Assembly (NCBI RefSeq): GCF_004791165.1
Contig: NZ_SRUZ01000001.1
Location: 292,382 to 356,381, forward strand
DNA from: Mesorhizobium sp. M8A.F.Ca.ET.218.01.1.1
GTDB lineage: Bacteria; Pseudomonadota; Alphaproteobacteria; Rhizobiales; Rhizobiaceae
Length of the DNA stretch: 64,000 nt
Direction: 5' to 3'
Position numbers and translations under genes: made by a program. The notes under the pieces were generated by a model, which did not search any database, had not been told where the DNA came from, and worked only from the letters and a program-made list of their open reading frames with translations. Of the stretch, positions 52,270-61,125 are shown piece after piece (positions within the stretch are counted from its first letter, which is position 1; every line of letters starts with the position of its first letter).

Positions 52270-52963
52270 GGCCGAATTCGACCAGTTTGCGCGCGAGTAC
52301 CAAGAGCAGCATGCCGCGAGCATAAGGCTTAGTGGCGAGACGCCGGACTTCTTCGCGAAATACAAGATCGACGACGTCGCGGCGACACTGAGACGGGCCG
52401 GCGTGAAACCCAGGCGCATCCTCGACTTCGGTGCCGGCGTCGGCAATTCGCTCGGCCATATGCGCGCAGCGTTTCCCGACAGCGAGATCGTCCTGCTCGA
52501 TCCTTCGCGGGAATCGCTCGACATCGCCAGCAAGCGCTTCCCCGATCAGGCCGCGTTCACGCATTTCGACGGCCAGACAATCCCCTTCGCCGACCATAGC
52601 TTCGACCTTGTCTTCGCGGCTTGCGTTTTCCATCACATCCCCGAAAACCTTCAGATCGGATTGTTCGCCGAGATCGGCAGGGTGCTGGCCAATGGCGGCA
52701 GTTTCTTTGTCTTCGAGCACAATCCGTGGAATCCTTTGACCACCCACGCGGTAAGGAATTGCGCCTTCGACGAGAACGCGGTCCTGATAAGCTCGCCAGA
52801 GATACGCAGGCGAATGGCCGCGGCGGGTTTTTCCGGCACTCGGATCGTCTATCGGATTTTCTTTCCCAGACCGCTTGCAAGGCTGCGGCCGTTCGAGCGT
52901 TTCCTGACCAAGATACCTGTTGGAGCCCAATATTTTGCGCATGTGGTCAAGCCGCTCGTTTGA
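52262..52963 (+). CDS. Class I SAM-dependent methyltransferase
   Basis: 233 residues from the GTG at 52262, overlapping the GT2 gene by eight bases. Motif I is RILDFGAGVGNSLG, with the acidic LLDPS at the next strand, then FDLVFAACVFHHIPE. Such a coupled methyltransferase probably methylates the lipid-linked sugar or an oligosaccharide. Substrate cannot be read from the sequence. Confidence 0.85.
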   Translation: MLEAEFDQFAREYQEQHAASIRLSGETPDFFAKYKIDDVAATLRRAGVKPRRILDFGAGVGNSLGHMRAAFPDSEIVLLDPSRESLDIASKRFPDQAAFTHFDGQTIPFADHSFDLVFAACVFHHIPENLQIGLFAEIGRVLANGGSFFVFEHNPWNPLTTHAVRNCAFDENAVLISSPEIRRRMAAAGFSGTRIVYRIFFPRPLARLRPFERFLTKIPVGAQYFAHVVKPLV

Positions 52964-53194
52964 CTGTCCGGGGATGCTGTTATCCGACGCCGTCGGCCTG
53001 TTGAGCACGACGCTGGGATATGCGGTCATTCCAGCCGGGCTGGAGCTCTCATCGAAAACCGTTTGTCCATCTGGCGGGAAACCGGCTGTTCGCCGCCGTT
53101 TTTCATTCCGGCTAAGCCCGTTTCGTTCTCCGCCGGCGGCGCGGATGCCCCGATCGGTTGACAAGAATAGAGGCAAAATGGCCCGGAGCGCGAC

Positions 53195-54685
53195 ATGAAC
53201 CAGGCTGAGGCAATCGTTCCGACCACGTCGCGGCTCGAGGATGCACAGCGCATCAGGCTGATATTCTGCCTGTTTGCCGCCTCCATTGCAGCTGCTGGAT
53301 TGGCCCCATTCGCGGGTGCGACCCTCAAGGACCCCGACAGCTGGTGGCACGTGAAAGTCGGGCTGGATTTCCTGGCAAACCGGGCATTTCCAACGGTCGA
53401 TCCCTATTCCTACACTTTTGCCGGGCATCCGTGGATCGCAAAGGAATGGCTGGGGCAGGTCTTTCTGAGCCTTGCCTACCGTAGCGGCGGATGGACTGGT
53501 GTCGCCACGCTGATCATCGCCGCGATAGGGCTGACAGTCTCCGTGACGGCATGGTTCCTCAGCGCGTGGCTGAAGCCGGTACTGGCGGTAGCGCTGACGT
53601 TCATCCTGGCCATCCTGATCGCACCTGTCTATACGGCGCGTCCCCACGTCTTCACCTTGCCGATCATCGTCACCTGGACGGCGGTGTTGTTTCGTGCATC
53701 GGCGGAGGAGAAGGCCCCGCCGTGGTGGCTCCTCGCGCTGGTTGTGCTCTGGGCCAACCTGCACGCTACCTTCACCTTGAGCTTCGTCATCGCCGCCTTC
53801 GCCGGTCTCGATCTCGTGGCGCGCACCGGCCTGTCGAAACCCGCTCTTTTGACGAAGTGGGTTGCGTTTGGCCTGCTCTGTCCGCTGGTCAGCCTGATCC
53901 ATCCCTATGGTGTGCAAGCCATTCTGGCCACGTTCACCGTCGCCCATGGCAATGAAGCAGTACCGCTGATCCTGGAGTGGCGGCCGTTCAATGTCCAGGA
54001 ACAGGATCTCCAGGAAGCCGCTATACTGGTGGCGCTTTTCGGGCTTATAACGTCACGGCTGCGGATCGGCTGGGCCAAGGCGTTGTTCGTCGTCTTCACC
54101 TTGCATGTCTACCTGTCGCACCAGCGCTTCGTCTATCTGTTCTTCCTGCTTGTTCCTGTGGTGGTGGCGGTCGAAGTCGCGCGCCAGTACCCCTCTTTGT
54201 CAGCCGGCGCCTGGCTGAGCGAAAAGCGTGACGTACTGGAAAAGTTCTTCGCCAGCCGGTTCCATCTGCTCTGCGGCGCGACGGCCGTGTTGCTGGTCGG
54301 CGCGGTCCTTGCGCTCAACAACGCCTACCAAGTCGCAGCGAGCCCGAAGACATCGGCCAGCGGCGCCCTTGCGTTCGCCAGCGCTCACCACCTGTCCGGC
54401 AACGTGATGAACTCCTACAATTTCGGCGGCACGCTGATTTTCCACGGCATCAAGACCTATATCGACGGCAGGACGGACCAACTGTTCCAGGACGGGTTCA
54501 CGAAAACGGATGAGGCGACGGGTCAAACCGGCGGCAAACCGCTGCTCGAGGCCCAGTTGAAGAAATACGCCATCGGCTGGGCACTGCTTACAGCCGATGA
54601 CACCCGCATCCCCTTCTTCGATGAACTGGGCTGGAAGCGGGCCTATGCCGACGACTACGCCGTGATCTACCTGCCCGGCGCCTGA
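53195..54685 (+). CDS. Polytopic membrane protein, GT-C-like
   Basis: 496 residues with ten or so membrane helices. The N-terminal loop has the acidic KDPDSWWHVKVGLDFLANRA and DPYSYTFAGHPWIAKEWLG, and the C-terminal periplasmic domain has YIDGRTDQLFQDGF. The pattern fits GT-C-type enzymes that take a lipid-linked sugar from the GtrB-like step to a periplasmic acceptor. No annotation name is certain. It follows the methyltransferase gene by 231 bases. Confidence 0.6.
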   Translation: MNQAEAIVPTTSRLEDAQRIRLIFCLFAASIAAAGLAPFAGATLKDPDSWWHVKVGLDFLANRAFPTVDPYSYTFAGHPWIAKEWLGQVFLSLAYRSGGWTGVATLIIAAIGLTVSVTAWFLSAWLKPVLAVALTFILAILIAPVYTARPHVFTLPIIVTWTAVLFRASAEEKAPPWWLLALVVLWANLHATFTLSFVIAAFAGLDLVARTGLSKPALLTKWVAFGLLCPLVSLIHPYGVQAILATFTVAHGNEAVPLILEWRPFNVQEQDLQEAAILVALFGLITSRLRIGWAKALFVVFTLHVYLSHQRFVYLFFLLVPVVVAVEVARQYPSLSAGAWLSEKRDVLEKFFASRFHLLCGATAVLLVGAVLALNNAYQVAASPKTSASGALAFASAHHLSGNVMNSYNFGGTLIFHGIKTYIDGRTDQLFQDGFTKTDEATGQTGGKPLLEAQLKKYAIGWALLTADDTRIPFFDELGWKRAYADDYAVIYLPGA

Positions 54686-54739
54686 TTCATCCCGTTCCGG
54701 CAAATCGGCGTCGCCAGCGTTCGAAGCCTGGCATTCGTC

Positions 54740-54777
54740 TTGACATGTATGTTGCAGTGCAGCAAAGTTGTGCTGCA
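54740..54777 (+). promoter_or_regulatory. TTGACA and adjacent dyad before the acyltransferase gene
   Basis: TTGACA (54740-54745) is followed by TGCAGCA-AAGTTG-TGCTGCA (54758-54777), a perfect 7-base dyad that would cover the -10 region. The -10 itself is poor. It could be a repressor site of the gene starting at 54897. Confidence 0.35.
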
Positions 54778-54896
54778 GAGCACATTCCGTGGGACCCACG
54801 AGCCACGATTTTTCGCACGACCGGGGATTGCCGTATGAGGAGCATTTCAGGCTCCGCCGCACGACCATCGCCGGCCACGGCATACGGACCGGTCGA

Positions 54897-56807
54897 ATGA
54901 ATTACAGGCGTGATATCGATGGCCTGCGGGCCGTTGCGGTGCTGCCCGTCGTGCTCTTCCATTTCGGCGTGTCCGCCATTCCCGGTGGCTTCACCGGCGT
55001 CGACATCTTCTTCGTCATATCGGGCTATCTGATCAGCGGCAGCCTGCTCGATGATCTCGAGCGCGGCCAATTCTCGATCGGACGCTTCTACTGGCGTCGC
55101 GCACGGCGCATCCTGCCGGCGCTGACCTTCGTCATCCTGCTTGCAAGCATTGCGGCCTGGTTCATCCTGCTGCCGTCGGACCTGCACGAATTCAGCCTCA
55201 GCGTGATCGCGGCCTCGACCTTCTGGTCGAACATCTATTTCTGGAAGACGACGAACTATTTTTCGATCGACGCCGAACTGCGGCCGCTGCTGCACACATG
55301 GTCGCTTTCGGTCGAGGAGCAGTATTACATCTTCGCGCCGATCCTTGTGTATCTGATCTACCGGTATGCCTCGAAGCGCTGGCTGACGATACTTCTGCCG
55401 ATCGCCATCGGCAGTTTTGCCCTGGCGGTCATGGCGACGACGCTGGCGCCGACCGCCGGCTTCTACCTCTTGCCGACACGTGTCTGGGAACTGGCGCTGG
55501 GCGCCATGCTGATGCTGAAAAGGCCGCCGCCACTAGCCAGCCGGCCGGCAACGGAACTGGTCGGCCTGGCCGGCTTTGCCCTGCTTGCATTCGGCTTCCT
55601 GACGATTTCGGAGAGCGATCCGTTTCCTGGCTACAACGCCCTGTTTCCCTGCATCGGAACCGCTCTGCTCATCTATGCGGGCCAGAATCACCCCGACCGG
55701 CCCGTGCCTGTCGCCACGCGCGTGCTTCAATTCTCTCCGATGGTCTGGGTCGGCCTCATCTCCTATTCGCTCTACCTTGTTCACTGGCCGATCAATTCCT
55801 TCGTCCACTATCTCTCGCTGAAAGCCATCTCGGTGCCGACGATCGTCGCGATGACGGTGGCGAGCTTCGCCCTGGCGACCTTCTCGTGGAAATATGTCGA
55901 GCAGCCTTTCCGGCGGAAGCGACCCTTTACCGCCCCGCTGCCGATCTTCGCCTTTTCGGCGACGGCGATTGCCCTGCTGTGCGTCGGCGGTCTGGCCGGC
56001 GTGCTCGGCAACGGCTTTCCGCAGCGGTTCCCTGATTTTTCGACGCAACGCATCCTGGTGGGTGACTGGCGCAACGGCGTCTGCTTCAACGAAGGCGGGA
56101 ATCGGATCGAGGATTGGAACCTTGCCGACTGCACGCGCACGCACGGCTTTCCCACCAATGTGCTGCTGTGGGGCGATTCTTTCGCGGCTCACTATGTTTC
56201 GGGCCTGGAGGCCAACGCGCAGAAAATCGAGGCCAACGTCATCCAATATACCTATGCCGGCTGCCCACCCAACCTGTCCTATTTTTCCTATGCCCGGCCG
56301 GCCTGCACCCGCTTCAACGAACGGGCGCTGTCGATCATCCGCGATGCCAATATCCAGGCGGTGATCCTGAGCGGACGATGGACGGATTACCAGGCAAGGG
56401 GCTTCGACGGATTGCAAACGACGATCGACCGGCTGCGCGACATGGGTGTCAAGGTCTATGTCATCGGCCAGTCTCCGGAGTTCATCGCCGACGTCCAGAA
56501 GATCGCTTTCTTTGCAAAACACGAGGGCGCCGTGAACACATCCTGGCCGATGGCCATGGATCCCGACATCAACAAGCAGGTGCAGCCCTTCGCCAAAGGC
56601 GCGACCTTCATCGATCCGCTTACCTATCTGTGCGACGCCACCGGCTGTTCCTATGCGGATGCCACCAGCAAGCAGTTTCTCTATTTCGACTATGGCCATT
56701 TCTCTTCCGCCGGCGCGACGCTGGCTATCTCGAAATACTGGCCGAGCTTCGCCGCCGGCGGCGAAGTCGCAAAGGTCAGGGAGCAGGCGCCGACCGTCAC
56801 CAGGTGA
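54897..56807 (+). CDS. Acyltransferase-3 / SGNH fusion, surface glycan O-acylation
   Basis: 636 residues from the ATG at 54897. Residues 1-370 are an acyltransferase-3 membrane domain with ten helices; RRDIDGLRAVAVLPVVLFHF, RRARRILPAL and WSLSVEEQYY are its conserved blocks. Residues 410-630 are a periplasmic SGNH hydrolase-like domain with GDSFAAHY (Ser nucleophile) and a C-terminal DYGHFSSAGA (Asp/His). Known OafA-like fusions add acetyl groups to lipopolysaccharide or exopolysaccharide. It is transcribed alone. Confidence 0.92.
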   Translation: MNYRRDIDGLRAVAVLPVVLFHFGVSAIPGGFTGVDIFFVISGYLISGSLLDDLERGQFSIGRFYWRRARRILPALTFVILLASIAAWFILLPSDLHEFSLSVIAASTFWSNIYFWKTTNYFSIDAELRPLLHTWSLSVEEQYYIFAPILVYLIYRYASKRWLTILLPIAIGSFALAVMATTLAPTAGFYLLPTRVWELALGAMLMLKRPPPLASRPATELVGLAGFALLAFGFLTISESDPFPGYNALFPCIGTALLIYAGQNHPDRPVPVATRVLQFSPMVWVGLISYSLYLVHWPINSFVHYLSLKAISVPTIVAMTVASFALATFSWKYVEQPFRRKRPFTAPLPIFAFSATAIALLCVGGLAGVLGNGFPQRFPDFSTQRILVGDWRNGVCFNEGGNRIEDWNLADCTRTHGFPTNVLLWGDSFAAHYVSGLEANAQKIEANVIQYTYAGCPPNLSYFSYARPACTRFNERALSIIRDANIQAVILSGRWTDYQARGFDGLQTTIDRLRDMGVKVYVIGQSPEFIADVQKIAFFAKHEGAVNTSWPMAMDPDINKQVQPFAKGATFIDPLTYLCDATGCSYADATSKQFLYFDYGHFSSAGATLAISKYWPSFAAGGEVAKVREQAPTVTR

Positions 56808-56881
56808 GTTGGCGAAGCCCGCGTCGTGACACTGCTTTGCGATTGCCCGAAGCCATGCCGTCATGATAACGAGGCTGCAGC

Positions 56882-56955
56882 GCGGGTATGATGTAATGGT
56901 AGCCTGTCAGCTTCCCAAGCTGAACGCGCGGGTTCGATTCCCGCTACCCGCTCCA
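56882..56955 (+). tRNA. tRNA-Gly (CCC)
   Basis: 74 bases including encoded CCA. Acceptor GCGGGTA/TACCCGC, D arm with TAATGGTA, anticodon stem CAGC/GCTG with loop TTCCCAA (anticodon CCC at 56914-56916), T arm GCGGGTTCGATTCCCGC. All stems pair. No duplicated 3' fragment is seen nearby, so it is not disrupted. Confidence 0.95.
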
Positions 56956-57050
56956 GCCTGAAACCGAAAAGTCGGTTGCTGATCCGGCCCACGCAGGAAC
57001 CTGTCCACCCGAGCCGATTCAGCATTTCACGGAATCGCTGACCCGCTCTA

Positions 57051-57133
57051 ACTCTTTGTTTTCACGCAATTCCCAAGGGGAAGCGCTACGCGCTTCTCCC
57101 GGGAAAACCGCTATGCACTTTTCCTGGAATTGC
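57051..57133. repeat. GCAATTCC-type intergenic repeat, copy 1
   Basis: On the minus strand it reads GCAATTCCAGGAAAAGTGC, GCGGTTTTCC and a closing GGAATTGCGTGAAAACAAAG. It is the same family as copy 2 at 61043-61104, with an additional internal palindrome around GAAGCGCGTAGCGCTTC. It lies just after the tRNA-Gly. Confidence 0.75.
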
Positions 57134-57156
57134 CCTTGGCGAGACTAAAGAGGCAT

Positions 57157-57918
57157 TCAGGCCTGGCCGGTTCGCATCTGCTTCTTGAGGAGGAACCGGG
57201 CGAGGTTGCTGATATTCCGCGGTGCCACCTTCCTGGGCAGATGCGCCAGTAGGTCTTCCGATTTGACGTCGTTGCGGAACCGCTCGGCCCAATCTTCGGT
57301 GAGGTCGTCCCGCTGCAGGCGCAAATTCGTCTCGAACTCTCCGTCCGGCATTTCCATCGACAATTGCCGAGCCACCGACGCGACGTACGGACGAGGATCG
57401 TCCAACAGATCCTCATAGAAAAAGTGATCGTAATGCAGATCGGCCAGCCGCAGATATGCCTCCCAGAAGGCATAGCTCTGCTCGATCAGAAAATAGGCCT
57501 GGCAGATGCCGGCGAAGTCGTATTGCGGAACCAGGTCCGCGCCGTCCATCGTGCTTCTCCAATGGCCTGACGCCTTCGCCCGGCAATAGGAAATCGCCTG
57601 GCGAAGACGGTCCCGCCGCTCCAGCAGGACCAAACCCATGGCATGGCGCCGGCCGCATTCCGCCAGGAAGTCGGCTCCATATTTGGCCTGCGACCAGTGA
57701 AGGTGCCGTGGAAACAGCTTGACGGCGAACGTGCCGTTCGCGGTCCCGCCGCGATCGATCACGGCGGACAGCAGGTCATCGAAGGATTTCGGCTTGCACC
57801 CGAGATTGGTCGTGTCGAGCCACTCGGCGGAGTTGCCGAACAATCCCGTGCTGTTTGTGAGACTGCCAAGCCATTCGGAACCGCTACGGGCTTCGGTAAG
57901 TATCGCCACGCCTTTCAT
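57157..57918 (-). CDS. Stf0-type sulfotransferase
   Basis: 253 residues. The N-terminal EARSGSEWLGSL loop matches the 5'-phosphosulfate-binding loop of Stf0-family sulfotransferases, and VLLERRDRLRQAISYCRAKA holds the 3'-phosphate binding Arg/Ser. FYEDLLDDP is a further family block. It would transfer sulfate from PAPS to a sugar acceptor; a PAPS-forming gene is not in the window. Sulfated lipopolysaccharide or Nod factors are known in rhizobia, so a surface glycan or Nod-like target is possible. Confidence 0.85.
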   Translation of the reverse strand: MKGVAILTEARSGSEWLGSLTNSTGLFGNSAEWLDTTNLGCKPKSFDDLLSAVIDRGGTANGTFAVKLFPRHLHWSQAKYGADFLAECGRRHAMGLVLLERRDRLRQAISYCRAKASGHWRSTMDGADLVPQYDFAGICQAYFLIEQSYAFWEAYLRLADLHYDHFFYEDLLDDPRPYVASVARQLSMEMPDGEFETNLRLQRDDLTEDWAERFRNDVKSEDLLAHLPRKVAPRNISNLARFLLKKQMRTGQA

Positions 57919-58110
57919 GCGTGCGGATTGCCCGCGGCCTGTCCGACCTCGATTGCAGAAAGCCGTTCTTCCTGATCGCCCCTCGACATGTCAAAGCTCC
58001 GCTTAAACAGCGCCTCAACGAACAAAGGCTCATATGGTTCCGTAGATTCGACCTCACGCCAAGGCAAAATGCAGGCCATACACGTTACACTGGTCGATCA
58101 ACGCCGTACG

Positions 58111-58148
58111 CGCAAAGGCCGGCCACGTTGTGGTGGTCGGCCTTTGCG
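58111..58148 (-). terminator. Hairpin after the Tat-signal gene
   Basis: CGCAAAGGCCG (58111-58121) and CGGCCTTTGCG (58138-58148) form a perfect 11-base stem with inner pairing. It lies 16 bases after the stop of the gene ending at 58165. No T-run follows. Confidence 0.6.
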
Positions 58149-58164
58149 TCAACCGCAGAAGCGA

Positions 58165-58500
58165 TTACAGCCAGACGCGCTCGCGCCAGCAGCGGACGCG
58201 GCGGCGGCCGTGGCGCCAGTAGCTGCGGCAAACCCGTCTCCAGCCGCGGCGGCGTCCATGGCGGCGACGCCAGTAGTCATCGTGGTAATCGTGGCCATGG
58301 TGGCCGCTGCGATGGGAGACCTGCTCCAGCGCGACTTCGTCGTCCCCTTCGAAGACAGCCGGATCTGGCTTGTCCAGCTCATCAAGAATTCCGGTGCCCT
58401 GGGGAATACCGGCAACCGCGCGGCCGGGTCCGGCCACGCTTGCAAATGCCACTGCCCCCGCAACGCCAAGCATTCCAGTAAGAAACTTCCGACGTTCCAT
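58165..58500 (-). CDS. Secreted His/Arg-rich small protein
   Basis: 111 residues from the ATG at 58500. A Tat-like signal (MERRKFLTGMLGVAGAVAFA, ending GRAVA) precedes an acidic stretch (ILDELDKPDPAVFEGDDEVA) and a C-terminal tail crowded with His, Arg and Trp (GHHGHDYHDDYWRRRHGRR). The tail may bind metal or polyanions. Similar small proteins occur in rhizobia, function unknown. Confidence 0.65.
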   Translation of the reverse strand: MERRKFLTGMLGVAGAVAFASVAGPGRAVAGIPQGTGILDELDKPDPAVFEGDDEVALEQVSHRSGHHGHDYHDDYWRRRHGRRRGWRRVCRSYWRHGRRRVRCWRERVWL

Positions 58501-58607
58501 AAAAACCTCTCGAGTTGTTGACCATCGACACCTCGTTCCCTCGCCCGAAACAGGCTCCAGCGCGCATGCCGATCGCTTCTGAACGCGCGGTGTCGGTTCT
58601 CGTTCCG

Positions 58608-59597
58608 TCACCCTACTTCGCGCAGGATGAAATCATGCAGCATCTTGGCCGCCGGCGAGAGCACGCGATTCCGGACCGTGATCAGGCTGTAGGGCCTGAC
58701 CTCGATGTCGAACTCGGTCTGGACGACATCGATGGCGCCGGCAAGCCCGTCCGGATTCTGGATGAACTTCGCCACCTGCACCGAGACCGGTGCGATGGCA
58801 TCGGATTGTGCAACCATGACCAGCGTGAGCAGCAGCGAGCTGGTGTTCAAGATCCGGTCCGGCAGCGCGATGTTGCGGTTCAGGAAATTGCTTTCCATCG
58901 CCTGGCGCAAGGGCGAACCGCCCGATTGGAAGACCCAGTCATAGGCGGCGGTGTCTTCCAGCCTGACCACATTGCCCCCGGCGAGCGGGTGGCCGCGGCG
59001 CACGATCAGGCAGGCTTTCTCGACGCCGATCACACGGGATTCGAACAGCCGCGGATTGAGGTCGTCGGGAATGCGGGCGATGATGAAGTCGTGGCGCGAG
59101 GCGATCAGCTCGCGGGCGAGCACGTTCGACGTCTCGACCTGCATGGTGATCTCGATGCGCGGGTAGATGCGGCGGATCTCGCGAATCGCCGGTACGGCCA
59201 ATTCGATCGCCGGCGCGGTCACGGCACCGAGGAACACCGAGCCGCCCTTGCCGGCCTTGAGCTCGGCAATCTCGCGGTCGGCTTCGCGCATCTCGAGCAG
59301 GATCGACCGGGCCCGCCTGGCGAGCGCCTGGCCGTAGGGGGTAAGGGTCACGCCGCGCGGCAGCCGTTCGCACAGCTTTACGTCAAGCACCGCCTCCATC
59401 TCGGCGATCATGCGCGAGGCGGCCGGCTGGGAGATGTTCATGACCTGGGCCGCCGCGCTCACCCGTCCGTGGTCGTCGAGGGCGGCGATCATGCGCATGT
59501 GGCGCAAGCTCAAGCCACTGCGCAGGAGTGTCTCCCCATCTCCCGGGAGCTTCTCGTAACTTACTGGAATCGCATCGGGATCGCGCAATGCCGCCAT
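58608..59597 (-). CDS. gbpR: LysR-family regulator of the chvE locus
   Basis: 329 residues from the ATG at 59597. Winged helix-turn-helix at residues 30-90 (VSAAAQVMNISQPAASRMIA) and a periplasmic-binding-like effector domain. Position divergent from chvE-gguAB and the long N-terminus match GbpR (galactose-binding protein regulator) of Agrobacterium, which activates chvE when sugars such as galactose or arabinose are present. Confidence 0.85.
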   Translation of the reverse strand: MAALRDPDAIPVSYEKLPGDGETLLRSGLSLRHMRMIAALDDHGRVSAAAQVMNISQPAASRMIAEMEAVLDVKLCERLPRGVTLTPYGQALARRARSILLEMREADREIAELKAGKGGSVFLGAVTAPAIELAVPAIREIRRIYPRIEITMQVETSNVLARELIASRHDFIIARIPDDLNPRLFESRVIGVEKACLIVRRGHPLAGGNVVRLEDTAAYDWVFQSGGSPLRQAMESNFLNRNIALPDRILNTSSLLLTLVMVAQSDAIAPVSVQVAKFIQNPDGLAGAIDVVQTEFDIEVRPYSLITVRNRVLSPAAKMLHDFILREVG

Positions 59598-59640
59598 GAT
59601 CTTCCAGCCTTTCCGCCGGTTTCTTTCCGCATGCTAGATC

Positions 59641-59656
59641 ATACCGGTTTCGGTAT
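59641..59656. promoter_or_regulatory. Dyad in the gbpR-chvE region
   Basis: ATACCG-GTTT-CGGTAT is a perfect 6-base inverted repeat 44 bases upstream of the gbpR start. It is the only clear dyad in the 292-base divergent region and a candidate GbpR site controlling both directions. Confidence 0.5.
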
Positions 59657-59889
59657 AGCAACCACCAAAGATCGCATTTGACAGTTATGGCAAAGGGACC
59701 CACCCTTCGCGCGCTCCGAGATGCAAGGGTCGGTAACGAACAAAATCGTATCGATTGAAACTGTGTCGCGGAGCCGATTGGGAGGATACCGGAGATCGAT
59801 AAAGCCGACAGCGGCGCCTTTGCGCTCCTGTCTGGCTGCGCGGCCCGCGAAGCCCCGAGGTGTCGCGTCCATCAACCAGGGAGAGTAAC

Positions 59890-60960
59890 GTGAAAATCAT
59901 CAAGACGCTGGCCGCCGTCGCGGCCCTTGGCATCGCTGCCATGAGCTATCAGGCGCACGCGGCCGACAAGGGTCTTGTCGGCGTGCTGATGCCGACCAAG
60001 ACCTCGCAGCGCTGGATCAATGACGGCGACGCCGTCAAATCCCAGCTCGAGGCGCTCGGCTACACTGTCGACCTGCAGTATGCGCAGGACGACATCCCCA
60101 ACCAGCTCAGCCAGCTGGAAAACGAAATCACCAAGGGCCCGAAGGCGCTGATCATCGCCTCGATCGACGGCACCACCCTGTCGGATGCGCTGCAGAAGGC
60201 GAACGACGCAGGCGTCGTCGTGGTCGCCTATGACCGCCTGATCAAGAAGACCGCCAATGTCGACTACTACACCACTTTCGACAATTTCGGCGTCGGCGTG
60301 ATCCAGGCGAATTCGCTGGTCAAGGGCCTCAAGGAGCGCTTCCCGAACACCAAGCCGTGGAACGTCGAACTGTTCGGCGGCTCGCCCGACGACAACAACG
60401 CCTTCTTCTTCTACAACGGTGCTATCTCCGTCCTGCAGCCATTGATTGACGACGGCTCGATCAAGATCAAGTCCGGCCAGACCGGCATGGACAAGGTCGG
60501 CACGCTGCGCTGGCTCGCCGCCACCGCCCAGGCTCGCATGGACAACCTCCTGTCGGCCAACTACTCGGACGGCAGCCGCGTCGACGGCGTCCTGTCGCCC
60601 TATGACGGCCTGTCGCGCGGCATCACCGCCTCGCTGCGCGCCGTCGGCTACGGCACGGACGCACAGCCCTGGCCGATCGTGACCGGTCAGGATGCCGAGA
60701 CCGCCTCGGTCAAGCTGATCATCTCGGGCGAGCAGTACTCGACCGTGTTCAAGGACACCCGCGAACTGGCCAAGGCCACTGTGCAGCTGGTCGACAAGGT
60801 GCTCTCGGGCGGCAAGCCGGAAGGCCTCGATGAAAAGACCTACAACAACGACGTCAAGGTGGTTCCCTCGATCCTGCTGACGCCGCATGAGGTCGACAAG
60901 TCGAACTACCAGGCGATGGTCGTCGATTCCGGCTACATCAAGGCCGAAGACCTGAAGTAA
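59890..60960 (+). CDS. chvE: Multiple-sugar-binding periplasmic protein
   Basis: 356 residues from the GTG at 59890, with AGGGAGAG upstream. Signal peptide of 24 residues ending YQAHA. Mature part is a ChvE/XylF-type binding fold ([40 protein letters not shown]). It binds aldoses in the periplasm for the GguAB importer; in Agrobacterium ChvE also signals to VirA. A strong terminator-like hairpin follows. Confidence 0.92.
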   Translation: MKIIKTLAAVAALGIAAMSYQAHAADKGLVGVLMPTKTSQRWINDGDAVKSQLEALGYTVDLQYAQDDIPNQLSQLENEITKGPKALIIASIDGTTLSDALQKANDAGVVVVAYDRLIKKTANVDYYTTFDNFGVGVIQANSLVKGLKERFPNTKPWNVELFGGSPDDNNAFFFYNGAISVLQPLIDDGSIKIKSGQTGMDKVGTLRWLAATAQARMDNLLSANYSDGSRVDGVLSPYDGLSRGITASLRAVGYGTDAQPWPIVTGQDAETASVKLIISGEQYSTVFKDTRELAKATVQLVDKVLSGGKPEGLDEKTYNNDVKVVPSILLTPHEVDKSNYQAMVVDSGYIKAEDLK

Positions 60961-60977
60961 TCCCGGTTATAAAATCA

Positions 60978-61006
60978 GGGGTCCTGCGCAACGCAGGGCC
61001 CCTTTT
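60978..61006 (+). terminator. Terminator-like hairpin between chvE and gguA
   Basis: GGGGTCCTGCG and CGCAGGGCCCC form an 11-base stem with one T-G pair, loop CAA, followed by TTTT. It would end many transcripts after chvE and leave a minority to reach gguAB. Confidence 0.8.
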
Positions 61007-61042
61007 CGTTCACAAGCGACCCCGGTATTGTTTCTGCCGGCC

Positions 61043-61104
61043 TAGAGCAATTCCAGGAAAAGTGCGCGGCGGTTCTCCGTCAGGAATTGCGTAAAAACAA
61101 GAAA
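61043..61104. repeat. GCAATTCC-type intergenic repeat, copy 2
   Basis: Reads GCAATTCCAGGAAAAGTGCG, GCGGTTCTCC, GGAATTGCGTAAAAACAAGA. It is the plus-strand counterpart of copy 1 at 57051-57133 and ends a few bases before the gguA ribosome binding site. Confidence 0.75.
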
Positions 61105-61125
61105 GTCTAGGAGGAGCTTGCCCTG

